Of a DNA stretch of 64,000 nucleotides, positions 11,995 to 22,191 are shown in pieces; positions within the stretch are counted from its first letter, which is position 1, and each line of letters opens with the position of its first letter. The notes beneath the pieces were generated by a model. That model searched no databases. It was not told the DNA's origin and was given only the letters and a program-made list of their open reading frames with translations. Position numbers and translations under genes: made by a program. The stretch is from Topomyia yanbarensis (Eukaryota > Arthropoda > Insecta > Diptera > Culicidae). Location: assembly GCF_030247195.1 (NCBI RefSeq), contig NC_080671.1, positions 189,141,725-189,205,724 on the forward strand. Reading direction: 5' to 3'.

Positions 11995-13427
11995 TTAGGT
12001 TTCACTTTGTCAGGTAAAACAATTATTACATTATACTCCAAATCACCTACGATAGTAACTTGTTCGTGAAAATCTTACTATGAAGCTCAGGAAGAATATT
12101 ACTAAAATATTGTTTACCTCTGTAGTTCCATAGTCTATGATCTTTTTCAACTTTGATAATAACGCTTTCTGTTTTACTCCAAACTAGTAAATATAAAAAT
12201 TCCGACGTAGTTAAAAATATTTGGGATTGAATCTGATATTAGTAGGCGTGCGTTTTGACAAAATAAAATTCATTTCCATCGTATCGAATGAACGGATTTG
12301 CAAGATCCTGTAAGCTTAGTTGTTCGTCTAAGGAGCTCTTCTTGTCCAATCTGTAAGGACATTTGATTTCAATTACGAATCGTCCACAGCAAATGTATTT
12401 GCCTACGCCATCTGGTGAGGCAACTAAAAAGGGGATTCACAATCAAGAAAAATTCCGCAATCTAGTAGTTGAACGCTATCGTGACTTTCTGATAGCACAT
12501 TTTCTATGTGATGTTTTGCAGTTTTTTTTTCATTTCTCCGGCCGTATGGTAGCACGGTGTGTATAATAGAACAATATTATGACAAAAAAATAAGCATCGC
12601 TGAATTGTTCATTATTGGATGAAAGAAACTTTTACCTTTAATTTAAAACTAATTTGGAAATAATCCTCGGTGGATTAGTTTTAGTTTTTAGTTCAAATCT
12701 AAATATCATGATTTATGAAACATACTATATTAGGCTGTCCCAAAAAAATCGATGTGCAAAAAGTCATGGTGCTCAACCCTATAATGAATGATGAGCATAT
12801 TTTAAGCACTTTTGTAGAACAAATCAAGTTTCTAAAAAAATCATCTAGAGGTTCCACAAATGCGATTTATGAAAAATAACCATTTTTGAGTAAAATTGTC
12901 GTATATAAGCGGTTTTCGTAATTTTTTCGAAGTTCGATTATTTTTTAAATATTTTTTTATTTTTCTGTGGACCTTGGAGAATAAATTCCATTTAAAAGTT
13001 TTTCACAAAAAGTGCTTATATCAATGATAGAACAAAACGATCAATGATCAATGATTAAACAAAGCGAAAACAATATTTTTTAGTCAATTATGAAGAAAAT
13101 CCTCACAAATCAATATTTTTTTCATTAAACCAAAGGCATGTATTAGAAAGTACTATTTATTACAAAAGTTTTCGTGAATAAATATTGTGAAAATTCGATC
13201 GGGAGACTGAGATATAGCATTTTAGTGAATGCTTTCAAACCATGAAACTTTGTCACATTTTTTTAATTGATCAATATCTCAACCTTAACTTGACCAGTGT
13301 ACCATTTTGGGTGTCAAATGAAAAGGTATTTCTCTGTCTTACAAATTTTTTCCATAAGTGGAATTTACATTCTTATTTTAAGGTAGTTATTGAGATATTT
13401 ATGGAATTGTGCATGACCAACAACTTT

Positions 13428-13464
13428 TTCGAATAAGAACTTTAACTTCGAATAAGAACTTTAA
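13428..13464 (+). repeat. 18-bp direct duplication
   Basis: CGAATAAGAACTTTAACTT is followed at once by CGAATAAGAACTTTAACC. It is a simple slippage-type duplication inside the long-TIR element. Confidence 0.8.
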
Positions 13465-13556
13465 CCAGTATAAGATTCACGATTGATTAGATTTATTTAT
13501 TAATATAAATGTATGATAAGTCTTGTAATAAAACACTTAAATATAATTTTACGACC

Positions 13557-14220
13557 GTGTCCACTGGAAAACAGACAGAGAAGGAATGACCGGAACGGTG
13601 AGAATCAAGAAACTTCAGCTCTAGTATTTCCATAGAGGGTGGCCTTGGGGAGATCTGATTTTTCCAGCATTTGTTGTTCTTTTCTTGCACTTTAATTTGT
13701 TTATAAAGTGGTTTGCCCGTTTAAAAGTTATCGCCATTGGAAAAAGAGCTATTTTCAACCAAAAACGTGAATATCTGCACACATAATAGCAATAGCAAGT
13801 TTCCGTCTTCGGCAAAGTAATGCAGTTTAATAGTCCAAATAATGTTCCAGAACTGGAAAAAATCTAGAAGAAAACTTATGAGGAAAAAACTGTTTTTATG
13901 GGGCCTTTAACCAATAATGCCCCATATTTCTAAAAACTTAAAAGATAGAGAGTTGAAGTCTTTAAGTAAAATGTTTGTAACGAGTTTCTCTACAACTTTG
14001 CTGAAAGGATTGACGAAAAAAATTCGTAACTCACTATTATGGGGATTATTCGTCAATCCGATAAGGCAGAAAGAAGGGGAGTTCTACTCCAAGAAACTTT
14101 CTTGAAGACACCATTATACTAAAGTCAACCGTTTTGACGCAATCTAAAAAAACCTTTTTTGCTCTTTGAGACCACTGTGTGTTCTGGTCATTCTTTCTCT
14201 TTCTGTGTTCCAGTGGACAC
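13557..14220. mobile_element. TIR element nested inside the long-TIR element; repeat family 'ATTATGGGG' copy 3
   Basis: Ends at 13557-13595 and 14181-14220 are inverted copies: GTGTCCACTGGAA.ACAGA on one side and its complement on the other, continuing through GAATGACC.GAAC, for about 38 of 40 bases. The interior from 13640 on is collinear with 44950-45430 (TGATTTTTCCAGCATTT, AACTATTATGGGGAT-like phrases, AGTC.ACCGTTTTGACG) and more distantly with 6068-6560 and 7016-7610. This copy therefore defines the termini of the family. Confidence 0.7.
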
Positions 14221-14938
14221 GTTCCTAAAAACACCTGAAAAAGGAAAAAACAAAGACTCACGTCATGTTATCGAATATGGCATGATTGATTATTTTGGCC
14301 CCTTCTTCTTTTGGCGATAGTTCGCCAAATTGAATTGAAAAAATAAAAATGTTCATCGACCCTCGGTGGATTATTTTCAAACAAGTCTTAAATTAAAGGT
14401 AAAAATATCTGCTATCGAATAGCGAAAGATTCAGCGATGCTTATTTTTTGTAATAAGGTCATTTTATATACACACCGTGGGTAGAGCTGGTGTATCACAT
14501 CTCAGCAAATACGGGTGACAATTTTTTAATAAGTGTGCATTAACTACTTCTTTGAGAATTGATGCAGGTATTCTGCCAATCCGCACTCAATGCCAAAATT
14601 CGGATTCATTTTGGCGCCGTGTGCATTTTTCTACTATTTGCACGTTTGAATAATTGAGCTGAAAATGAATTTGATTTGCGATAGCTCGAAGCTCAGCGAA
14701 TGTTTTTGTCTCATTCGCTGGGGAATAGTAATTCTGCAGCATTAGATTTTTGTTGTGGAAGAAACGAATGAGAATATTTGATTCTTTGCAATTAACGCAT
14801 ACGAAATTTGCGGAATCGCAAATCCGGTTCAGTATAACAGCATCTCCGCCAGTTCTAGCAATTGTTTTCAGCAAACCCACAAAATCTTTTCTTTAATCCT
14901 TTTAGGTGGTTGGCACCAGTATTCTGGCATACCCGTTA

Positions 14939-15046
14939 TAGTACGTTCACACTACAGAGTTAAAACGTGTTATAATAATTAGCAACAAGGAAAATGTCAT
15001 CAAGATAGCGTTAAAACACGTTTTAACTCGCAGTGTGAACGTAGTA
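14939..15046 (-). mobile_element. 108-bp TTA-flanked MITE, copy 2
   Basis: This is the inverted copy of 11900-11994. Ends are TAGTACGTTCACACTACAG and the complement of TACTACGTTCACACTGCGAG, with TTA at 14936-14938 and 15047-15049. It keeps the shared core ATAATTAGCAACAAG and AAGATAGCGTTAAAACACG. Confidence 0.8.
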
Positions 15047-15201
15047 TTACAGTAGTCTGAAATTAATAAAATATATTGTCATATTTTTCATTCATCGTCA
15101 AATTTTAATTTCCTTAAAATTCATATGCCGAGTTCTTTTGTTTCAATATACAAATGATTTTACTGCAAACCGTACTCCTCTGTATAATTATGATCTTGAG
15201 A

Positions 15202-15270
15202 CAGGAGCGGATCCAGAAAAAAAATTCGGAGGTCCAGACCCCCAGGACCATCCCCCTGGATCCGCCACCG
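15202..15270. mobile_element. 69-bp hAT-type MITE with 8-bp duplication
   Basis: Ends are CAGGAGCGGATCCAG and the complement of CGGTGGCGGATCCAG (12 of 15). Flanking octamers TCTTGAGA (15194-15201) and CCTTGAGA (15271-15278) agree at 7 of 8. CAG.GGCGGATCC ends and 8-bp duplications are typical of hAT MITEs in animals (established knowledge). Confidence 0.75.
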
Positions 15271-15330
15271 CCTTGAGATAAAGTGTGATTTTACCATGTA
15301 TTGAATATTTGCATGCATAATATCGCCGCC

Positions 15331-15767
15331 TATTTTTATACGTGTTTCGACCCCTTAAGGTAATTTTAAAAGTTTGGAATGAAAAATACTTTCCTTATAG
15401 AAAATATTCCGTAATTAATAAATTTGTGTTAAATGATGTAATTTTTTATCAAAGATTGTATGGACATATCTACTCGACTATAATTACTATTAAAAGAACT
15501 CATACCTATATCATCTTATTCCTTATGAAGTGGTGAAATTGTTTTGCATAAATCGGAACATTGGAATAGTTATTACCCCGACATTTTACGCAATAACTAA
15601 TGTTGGGAAGACTTGACCAAAATTTTATGGGGAGACTTGATCAAGTGGAAATAAACTGAAGAAAGATTCAAAATTTCTAATATCTACTATGCTGTGGTAT
15701 CTACTATTAATGTTAAACACGTCACAAAAAAATCCCACTTTAAACATCAGTCTATATCGTTTAGTAC
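15331..15767 (+). repeat. 'GGGGAACATGGG' repeat family, 5'-truncated copy, left part
   Basis: The stretch is collinear with 55757-56150 and, inverted, with 43990-44150 (TTAAAAG.TTGGAATGAAAAA, GAAAATATTCCGTAATTAAT, GACTTGACCAA.ATTTTATGG). It is interrupted at 15768 by the hAT-like foldback and resumes at 16786. Confidence 0.75.
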
Positions 15768-16777
15768 TAGGGTTGTGGTACCGGTAATACCGTACCGAAA
15801 ATCCCGGGAATACCGACCCATTTTTGGTACCATAATACCGGTACTGAACAAAAACCAGTACCGGTATTTTCGGTACCATGCAATTTATTATGAAAAATAT
15901 GTGGACTCTGTCTCAAAATATCGGTCTGCAAGATGACTTTTAATTGTATTAATTACCTTCTCTAAATTAAACATTACTAGCTCCCGTTGTACTGAACGGT
16001 ATGTTTAAATTCCTCCTTTATTTTGTCGAAATTAAATTTTAACGATCTTGTACTAAATTTCAAAATATTCACATCTAGCGTAAGAAACGTAAAAATGTTT
16101 TTTTTTATTAGCGACAATTTGATTGGTTTCCATTATTCACTGGGTGGCGCGAAATAAAACTATGGTCTAAGTCATGTCTTTGGTTTGCTCTTAAACCTTT
16201 ATTTATAGAAGAACGGACAGCGATTTAGTAGCTAACAATTTTAGACTTGGTGAACTACTCCAAATGGGGCGATTTGTAATTATTGGTGATCGGAAAATTC
16301 AGCAAAACTCCATAGTTTACAGGAAAGCAAGGAGCCTTGGTATGCAGGTCGTACCCAATTTACAGAAAATCAAGAGAGGAAATGCGAGCAACCTGCCATT
16401 CTCGCTTTGATTCACTGTTGTTAATAGTGTTTCTTACATTTACCATCTGTTAAAGTCGACAAAAGTCGCACCGCTTAGCAGTTATTGATTTCAAAGTGGC
16501 CTAGATTTCGAAATAAAAGAAGGTGCCGCATACGAAAAATATTTTCTACTGAAATGAGTCGCGCCATTCCGAATCAATTAAAAACAATAAACATGTTTTT
16601 TGATCAGCACAAATCAATCATCTGAGAATGAGTTCATCAGATTGAGCATTCAATTTCACTTTGAAGCTTTTTTCGAATTTTAAAAAAAAAATTCCAGTAC
16701 CGGTACTTTACCGGTACTGAGGGCTTCAGTACCGTAGTACCGGTTCTCGCCAAAAAGGGTCGGTACTGCGAACCCTA
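15768..16777. mobile_element. 1.0-kb hAT-like foldback with GGTACCGGTA-rich ends
   Basis: The element starts TAGGGTTGTGGTACCGGTAA and ends, as complement, TAGGGTTCGCAGTACCGACC. Flanking octamers TTTAGTAC (15760-15767) and TGTAGTAC (16778-16785) agree at 7 of 8, as expected for a hAT insertion. About 110 bp at the left and 90 bp at the right are built of degenerate GGTACC / ACCGGTA words in both orientations. The interior is AT-rich and has no transposase. It sits inside an older repeat whose unoccupied copies are at about 56165 and, inverted, at 43900-43925. Confidence 0.8.
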
Positions 16778-16785
16778 TGTAGTAC

Positions 16786-16848
16786 TAGTAAACAAAGTTA
16801 GCAGTTATATAGCTGATTTCGTGACGTGATAACATGCGATGTAAACTC
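16786..16848 (+). repeat. 'GGGGAACATGGG' repeat family, right part after the hAT-like insertion
   Basis: TAGTAAACAAAGTTAGCAG and TGATTTCGTGACGTG continue the repeat broken at 15767. They match 56175-56230 and, inverted, 43870-43925. Confidence 0.7.
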
Positions 16849-16849
16849 T

Positions 16850-17530
16850 AAACAAAGCTACTCGTATTTGATCTAATATACACTGTAAACTAGCCAATTG
16901 TCGCACTCAATAAAATTACAAAATATAATTTAATTACGGAAAATAACTGCTGCAAATCGCTTCAATCAATTGTAAACAATCGATCAAAACACTAGTGCCA
17001 GTGCAAAATGTACACGAAACCATAAAAAACCTACAGAATAAGTTCTTTTAACTTAAATTTAGGTACTTTTGAGTTGTTCGACCCTTTCCCTTATTAGTGT
17101 TGTCAAAAACAAAACGAGAGATTCGACTCAGTCGAGGTCTTCCGTGCAGTAAGGTACTTTTCAGTTGTTTGGGGTATACTCAAAATTAGGTAAATTCAAC
17201 TTAAATTGAAGTACATTAAACTCAAGGTTGAGTTATGATTTTTGCCGTAGTTAAATGGAAACTACCTTCAACACGGTTTACCTAATTTTACCTTCCTGCA
17301 CGATACCACGAGATTGAGTCAAAAGTACTCAATTTTAGGTTGTTTTTCGGTGGTGTCAAAACAGCGGGGAAGTTGAGATCGTGGATTGGACTAATGGCGA
17401 AGCACGCTTCAGCATTTCTGTATGAGAGTGCTTTGAGCGTTCCTTAATGGAGCGCTTAAGGGGGTAAGGTATCGTTGTTAAAAACATTGTTTAGCTATAG
17501 AGTCTATTAGTCTATTCACTCAATATCTAT
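16850..17530. other. no gene; degenerate repeat with short inverted phrases
   Basis: ACTTTTGAGTTG and AAAGTACTCAATTTTAGG-type phrases face each other at about 17055-17080 and 17325-17345, with related words between. The termini cannot be fixed. No ORF of note is present. Confidence 0.35.
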
Positions 17531-17532
17531 GG

Positions 17533-18214
17533 TAAGGGGCCATACACTAATTACGTAAGGGCATATGGGGGGAGGGGGAGTTTCAAAATATCTTACAAAT
17601 TCTTATCTGAGGGGGAGGGAGGGTTTGTCCTTTCTTACGTAATATCATAAAACAAGTTTAAAAAATTAAATCCATAAGGAAAATATTCTTTTTAATAAGT
17701 AAAGGGAACTATTTTCATTTGTACCATATAATCCTTGTATATCAGACAATATGAGTAATTTTTGGCTCTTGGTTGCACATTGTTCTGTTCGGGAACTGGA
17801 GTCACACTACGCCTTACAAGTTAAGAAGTTAACCCTTCGTGTTGTTAGACCAACTTTGTTCTATTCAAACGTTCGATTCAAACCCGCAAGGTATCTGGAA
17901 AATGTTCTAAAATGCGATTATCAAAGATCTGACAGCAGTCATTCTTTCTACTGGACGAGATTGGCATGCAATAAAAATTTTGCAGATGATTACAGTTAAA
18001 TTTTGTCATGAGTTTTCTTGTAATAATTCTATACATATCGCTTTCGCTATCTTATTATTTGATGAATTAACAATTCGATGTTTTAATTACGATAATCATG
18101 CTAAGATCTTATGTAGGGGAGAGAGTTCACCAAAATCTTACGAACTCTTATCTGGGGGGAGGGGGAGGTTGAAAAGCTCCAAACAAACCTTACGTAATTA
18201 GTGTACGGCCCCTA
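17533..18214. mobile_element. 682-bp TA-flanked MITE (GGGGCC..ACACTAATTACGTAAGG ends)
   Basis: Left end TAAGGGGCCATACACTAATT and the complement of the right end TTAGGGGCCGTACACTAATT match at 18 of 20 and continue through ACGTAAGG. TA at both edges suggests a Tc1/mariner-type target. Just inside each end lies a G-rich tract preceded by CTTAC.AA.TCTTATCTG; these two are direct, not inverted, repeats. The two ORFs (82 and 73 aa) are not recognised. Confidence 0.75.
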
Positions 18215-18950
18215 ACTGTGCCCTAATACTTCTTAGCACTTCTATTTATCCCACCAATTTGAAACCATTTCTTAGAGCAATTTGAAACCATTTCTTCTTG
18301 TCTGCTATCTCTATTTAAAGCATTCGTTTAAATGGGAGGATGAACAAAAATATATTGTACTCGACTGTTCACTTTGCTCAAATGCAAGTATTTTACATTT
18401 TCCAGGCCAGAAATTTGCCTGGACCAAAGGTTTAGAAATTTCGCACAGATCTTCTTCATTTTTATTATTTTGATACTCTTACAATAACAAAATAACCAAC
18501 TTTTGTGAAAATCGTATTAAAGATATCAAAGCTTCCTCGGGAATGGTGTGAAGAAGAACTTTCGACGAGGCACCCCCAGAGATTCACTGTCACTCGCTCA
18601 ATTTCTAGTATTTTGCCATCAAAATTTGAGGTAATATTGTTCAATTTTGTCATTACTATACGGAAATTGAATGAATATACTAACACTCTCTGTATCGACA
18701 CAACATGTTTTTTTAGAAAATGTACCTCTTTAGCCGTATTAACCTAAGCCCCTCCCCCTAAACTTTATTTCTGTGCTGCTTGTGTACAGAGCATGACGGA
18801 AGATTATTTGCAGTCCCCCACAGTAGAAATACTTTTCAGATTTTTTACCGCTAGAATCATGCTCGTGTTCTGCTCCACGTTTCTTATTGCAGTACTGTTG
18901 GCGAATCCGTCTCCGAAAACGCTACAAATGTTACCGAGAAAATAAAAAAA
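18215..18950. other. no gene or clear element recognised
   Basis: The stretch holds overlapping sense and antisense ORFs of under 85 aa with no recognisable domain and no second copy in the window. Confidence 0.35.
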
Positions 18951-18959
18951 ACTGAAGCG

Positions 18960-19350
18960 ATGCCTATACAACAAACAGCGGTCAAAATCCGAGCCAACAT
19001 GGTGCTTATGAAACTAAATAGATGTGGTTCGATAGACGAGGAATCATATGAAAAAATCGATTTTAAACAAATCTTGGAGCTCAAATTATACAAGGCTCCT
19101 GCTCGTGGCAAGTTTCCTGGCAGATTCAAGTTAGTTTTCACGAAAAAGAATTATGCTTTGGCAAGAGGTCTGGAAGTGTTCGAGATGGGATACCGCAACA
19201 AACAGCTTTAACATTTCATTAAGTCCCATGATGGTCTAGTTATGTTTTGGCCAGATCTAGTCAGTTTCAATTTTAGCAAAGCCGTGCGACAATTAACCAA
19301 CGGCAAGGGATCACAAATCATCCTAAACGGATCCTGGATCCACCAAATTA
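18960..19350 (+). pseudogene. possible Tc1/mariner-superfamily transposase remnant
   Basis: An 83-codon frame from 18960 has coding-like composition (IDEESYEKIDFKQILELKLY, then APARGKFPGRFKLVFTKKNY), ending at TAA 19209-19211. Immediately downstream, in another frame from 19212, the translation reads FIKSHDGLVMFWPDL..FNFSKAV. The VMFWPDL.S.(H)YSKA pattern resembles the second catalytic-Asp block of mosquito mariner/maT-type transposases (family knowledge). The usual His is replaced and the following Pro-rich block is lost. No third acidic residue block is seen. The first frame is not recognised and may belong to something else. Confidence 0.4.
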
Positions 19351-19708
19351 TTCACAGTTTTTTTTCATTAAACAAGCAATGAGCAATAACGGGAATTAAA
19401 GCAGCAGTCACCAGCGTTGGTCGAATGAAGAATTCGTGTAATCAGTTAGCCGAGATCGTGACTTAGGAAGGCTGATAAGCGAAATCAACTTAAAAGATTT
19501 CTTCGAAATAACGATGAAATAATTGTTTCTTTCATTTTTATGAATAATATGTTATTAGCTTTGTTTCATATTTCGTTCTTCGATTGCAAAAAGGTCATTT
19601 GAAAGGCCCCAAAAGTAAATAATATTTATTAACGCGAATAAAATGTATAATCTGAAAACAACCAGATAAAAAATCAATAAAAAAAGTTTAAAAATTTAAT
19701 GAAATGAT

Positions 19709-20352
19709 TAGGGGAACCCGGAGCTATTAAGACAGTGGGGTTAATTCGGACCCCCTCGATTTCTCAGATATTTTCTTGCTATTGCAAGACTTTCTAACTA
19801 TCGTACATATTCGTGGAACCGCTATTCTGAAACATTAATTTTGAGAGCTGAAGTTGATTCTTTGTTCTTTGTAGAAAAAAGATACAAAGTGTTTCATTGT
19901 TTTGCCATTCTCAAAACAAAAAACATTATGATGGAAAAACCGTGATTAAAGCAACAAATAAAAGTGAAAAAATAAAAGGTTAGTGTTTTGGAAAGCTTGA
20001 GGCTCCTATTTTTTGGAATGATTTTTGTTTGGGTGAAAACAGAGATATTTTCGAGACGCTCACCACTTTTGTGCGATATGAGCGTACGGGGCTATTCGGA
20101 CCCTCTATTCTGTCAACCACCGTTCAGCGGCTTGCGGCTGCGCACACCATTGCACACGCCACAGCAAAGAAAATACATGGGCCGCCAATCGACAGCTGTG
20201 ACATACCAGATTAAGTTTTTGTAAAGCAATTTTTTTTTGCTTCTTAAGGAGTGTCTCTTGTAACTACTTCAAAGGTGTATAATTTCCTCGTAAAAAAATT
20301 AAAGAAAAATGACGGTCTGAATTGCCCCGTAGGGAGATCCGAATTACCTCTA
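19709..20352. mobile_element. TA-flanked TIR element, 'GGGGAACCCGG' family, copy 1 (right end degenerate)
   Basis: The left end TAGGGGAACCCGGAGCTATT and the following segment (CCCCCTCGATTTCTCAGA, TCGTACATATTCGTGGAA, TCTGAAACATTAATTTTGA) match 44418-44560. The putative right end, read as complement, is TAGAGGTAATTCGGATCT and matches the left end only loosely. A 61-aa ORF overlapping a 78-aa frame at 19988-20224 lies in a locally GC-rich patch and is not recognised. Confidence 0.6.
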
Positions 20353-20724
20353 CATTGTAAAAGGCTGAAAAAACGTAGAGGTTTGCAAATCGTCACCTAG
20401 CGCTGCCATTGAGTGGTGCAAATGAACTTTTTATGATACCAAAATGTAAACTAAATGATAAACTGATAAAACTAAACAAAATTATCAAAAAAATTGTTTC
20501 GATTATAGAGGTTCTAACATTAGAGTCATTCGCTTCTTTTTCAATTTACCAACTACGCTGTGCCCGCCCTTAATTAGTAAAATTAAATGTAAATAAATAG
20601 TTATATCAGTCCAATTTTCGAAGAAAATAAAATTAATCAAAAATAGTACAATTACCAAAAAAAGTTGAATAATTAAATCCTGCGAAATCATTGTTGGTTA
20701 ACATTCATCGAGAATTCACAGAAA

Positions 20725-20862
20725 CTCTGCCTAAGCCCAATATCCACAAGCAGAAGACAAAAGATTATTCCGTAAGATTTCAAACCTGTTCTTACTGACC
20801 CTATTATATCTGGATCTCCGATCCATATATTTCAAATCCTTGCTCTCGAGGTCGAGAGCATG
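20725..20862. repeat. dispersed repeat fragment, partner of 606-735
   Basis: Shared phrases are given under 606-735. This copy ends near a GCTCTCGAGGTCGAGAGC palindrome. Confidence 0.5.
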
Positions 20863-20949
20863 AAACTCCTATCAAAAATATACCTTATAAATTTAATTGT
20901 TTATAATTTCTGACCAACCATAAAATATTTTTATGTTTGTCGGGATACA

Positions 20950-21267
20950 TTGTGCAAATCAAGGTTAAACTTGGCTGATAAGATTGTTGTCCAATCGAAG
21001 TACCGTCATGGGGGGTTACTTTACGCCAAAAATAACGTTTTGTATATTACACTCAAGAACTACGATAACGCAATTTCAAATTTGAAACTGTTTGATGTTT
21101 TACATATGGTAGAAGTACCTCCAAAGTCAGTGAAAAGAACTTTTGGAAAATCAAGATTGAACATGAGATATAAAGAACTAAAAATTGGCGTGCTCGTAAA
21201 AATAAAAGGGTATGTTCAAGAACTGCGTACCATGCATTCTAATAACCTTGCTTTGGAGGGTCAATAA
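20950..21267 (+). other. 105-aa ORF whose middle is shared with a second element copy
   Basis: The frame contains LYITLKNY..A.SNLKLFDV and a following VPPK.VKRTF.KSRL..RYKEL block, both also readable in the minus-strand ORF at 57919-58194. Because the DNA itself is about 90% identical, the shared protein sequence does not prove coding. The frame also runs across the left TIR of the element, which argues against it. I do not recognise a protein family. Confidence 0.2.
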
Positions 21268-22191
21268 GTCATACAATGAAAAAAAAAAACAGCATGCCGA
21301 ATTAGAACTGAATTTAAAAACTGCAATGAATTAGACAACTTTGTTTTAATATTTTTCTAAAAGTAGTTTTAATTGTGTTCCGGAGTGCAAAGGCTTTTCC
21401 AATAGAAACACGAATGGTAATGTTATATTTAATGGTCAGGTCACCTCATCCATCTTTTATGAGATATTCATTTCCAATATACTGAGGACCTTTTTGTTTA
21501 GCAATGTTTTAACCATAAGGTTATTTGCCTACACTGCAGAACTATTCCCCGCTGCTCTTTCAGTCATTCCACAACAAATTGCTTCAATACACATAGTTTA
21601 AATACTTCTAGAAACGATAGCATTTTTATATATTTGATCCATTGTAACTACACTACTCAATTTGTAAATTATCGATTACTGTTATTTTTCAAAACAGTCA
21701 AACTGCTTACAATTAGAATCAAACCCCAAAATAAGAATACATTTAAGATCAAATAAACAGATTGTGTAATATAGACTTGAGTAAAACTTGGCGTATAGTA
21801 GCCCTAATTTTTGATAAAATGGGCAGATGGTCACCAATTACCAAACAATTAAAAATCCGGCAAAAAGTACAAACACAAATAACATTACATTGCCAGGTTA
21901 ACTTCACGTAATCTATATCCTCTTATCTAATAATTTGATAAGTATATCACACTTTCCCAAGAGAATTTAAGTTACAATGTTTTTGCGTACATTTTTTGTT
22001 TCAGTTTCATCGCCTACTACCATTGCTTTTCTTAAAGTTATATCCAATTTTTATGTTTTGAACCAGCAAATAATACTATGTTTTGCTTTTGTCAAAATAT
22101 AACGTAAAATTTGAGCTAGAAGCTCAAATTTCATTCTTTAATTTTGGCGTAAAGTGGCCTCCGTGGCATAAAGTAACCCCCAATGTCGGTA
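21001..22191. mobile_element. 1.2-kb TA-flanked TIR element (GGGGGTTACTTTACGCC ends)
   Basis: Left end TACCGTCATGGGGGGTTACT and the complement of the right end TACCGACATTGGGGGTTACT agree at 18 of 20, then both read TTTA.GCC. A second, internal half-site (GGCGTAAAGTGGCC) sits next to the right end. The left part (21030-21190) is about 90% identical to 57925-58065 in inverted orientation. The rest is AT-rich without a transposase. Confidence 0.75.

Larger units (their letters stand above)
12553..14479. mobile_element. 1.9-kb long-TIR element with 5-bp duplication, composite
   Basis: The left arm (about 12553-12700) and right arm (about 14350-14479) are inverted copies over roughly 130 bp. Both begin CACGGTGTGTATA and share ATAAGCATCGCTGAAT, ACCTTTAATTTAA and AATAATCC..CGGTGG. 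Both outer edges carry GGTAG (12548-12552 and 14480-14484), a likely 5-bp target duplication. The interior is gene-free and contains a second TIR element (13557-14220). The length of the arms suggests a foldback or a long-TIR non-autonomous element; I cannot place the superfamily. Confidence 0.75.

Noticed and set aside
17042..17358. Complete TIR element
   Set aside because: Facing phrases exist but neither end can be fixed and no target duplication is seen.
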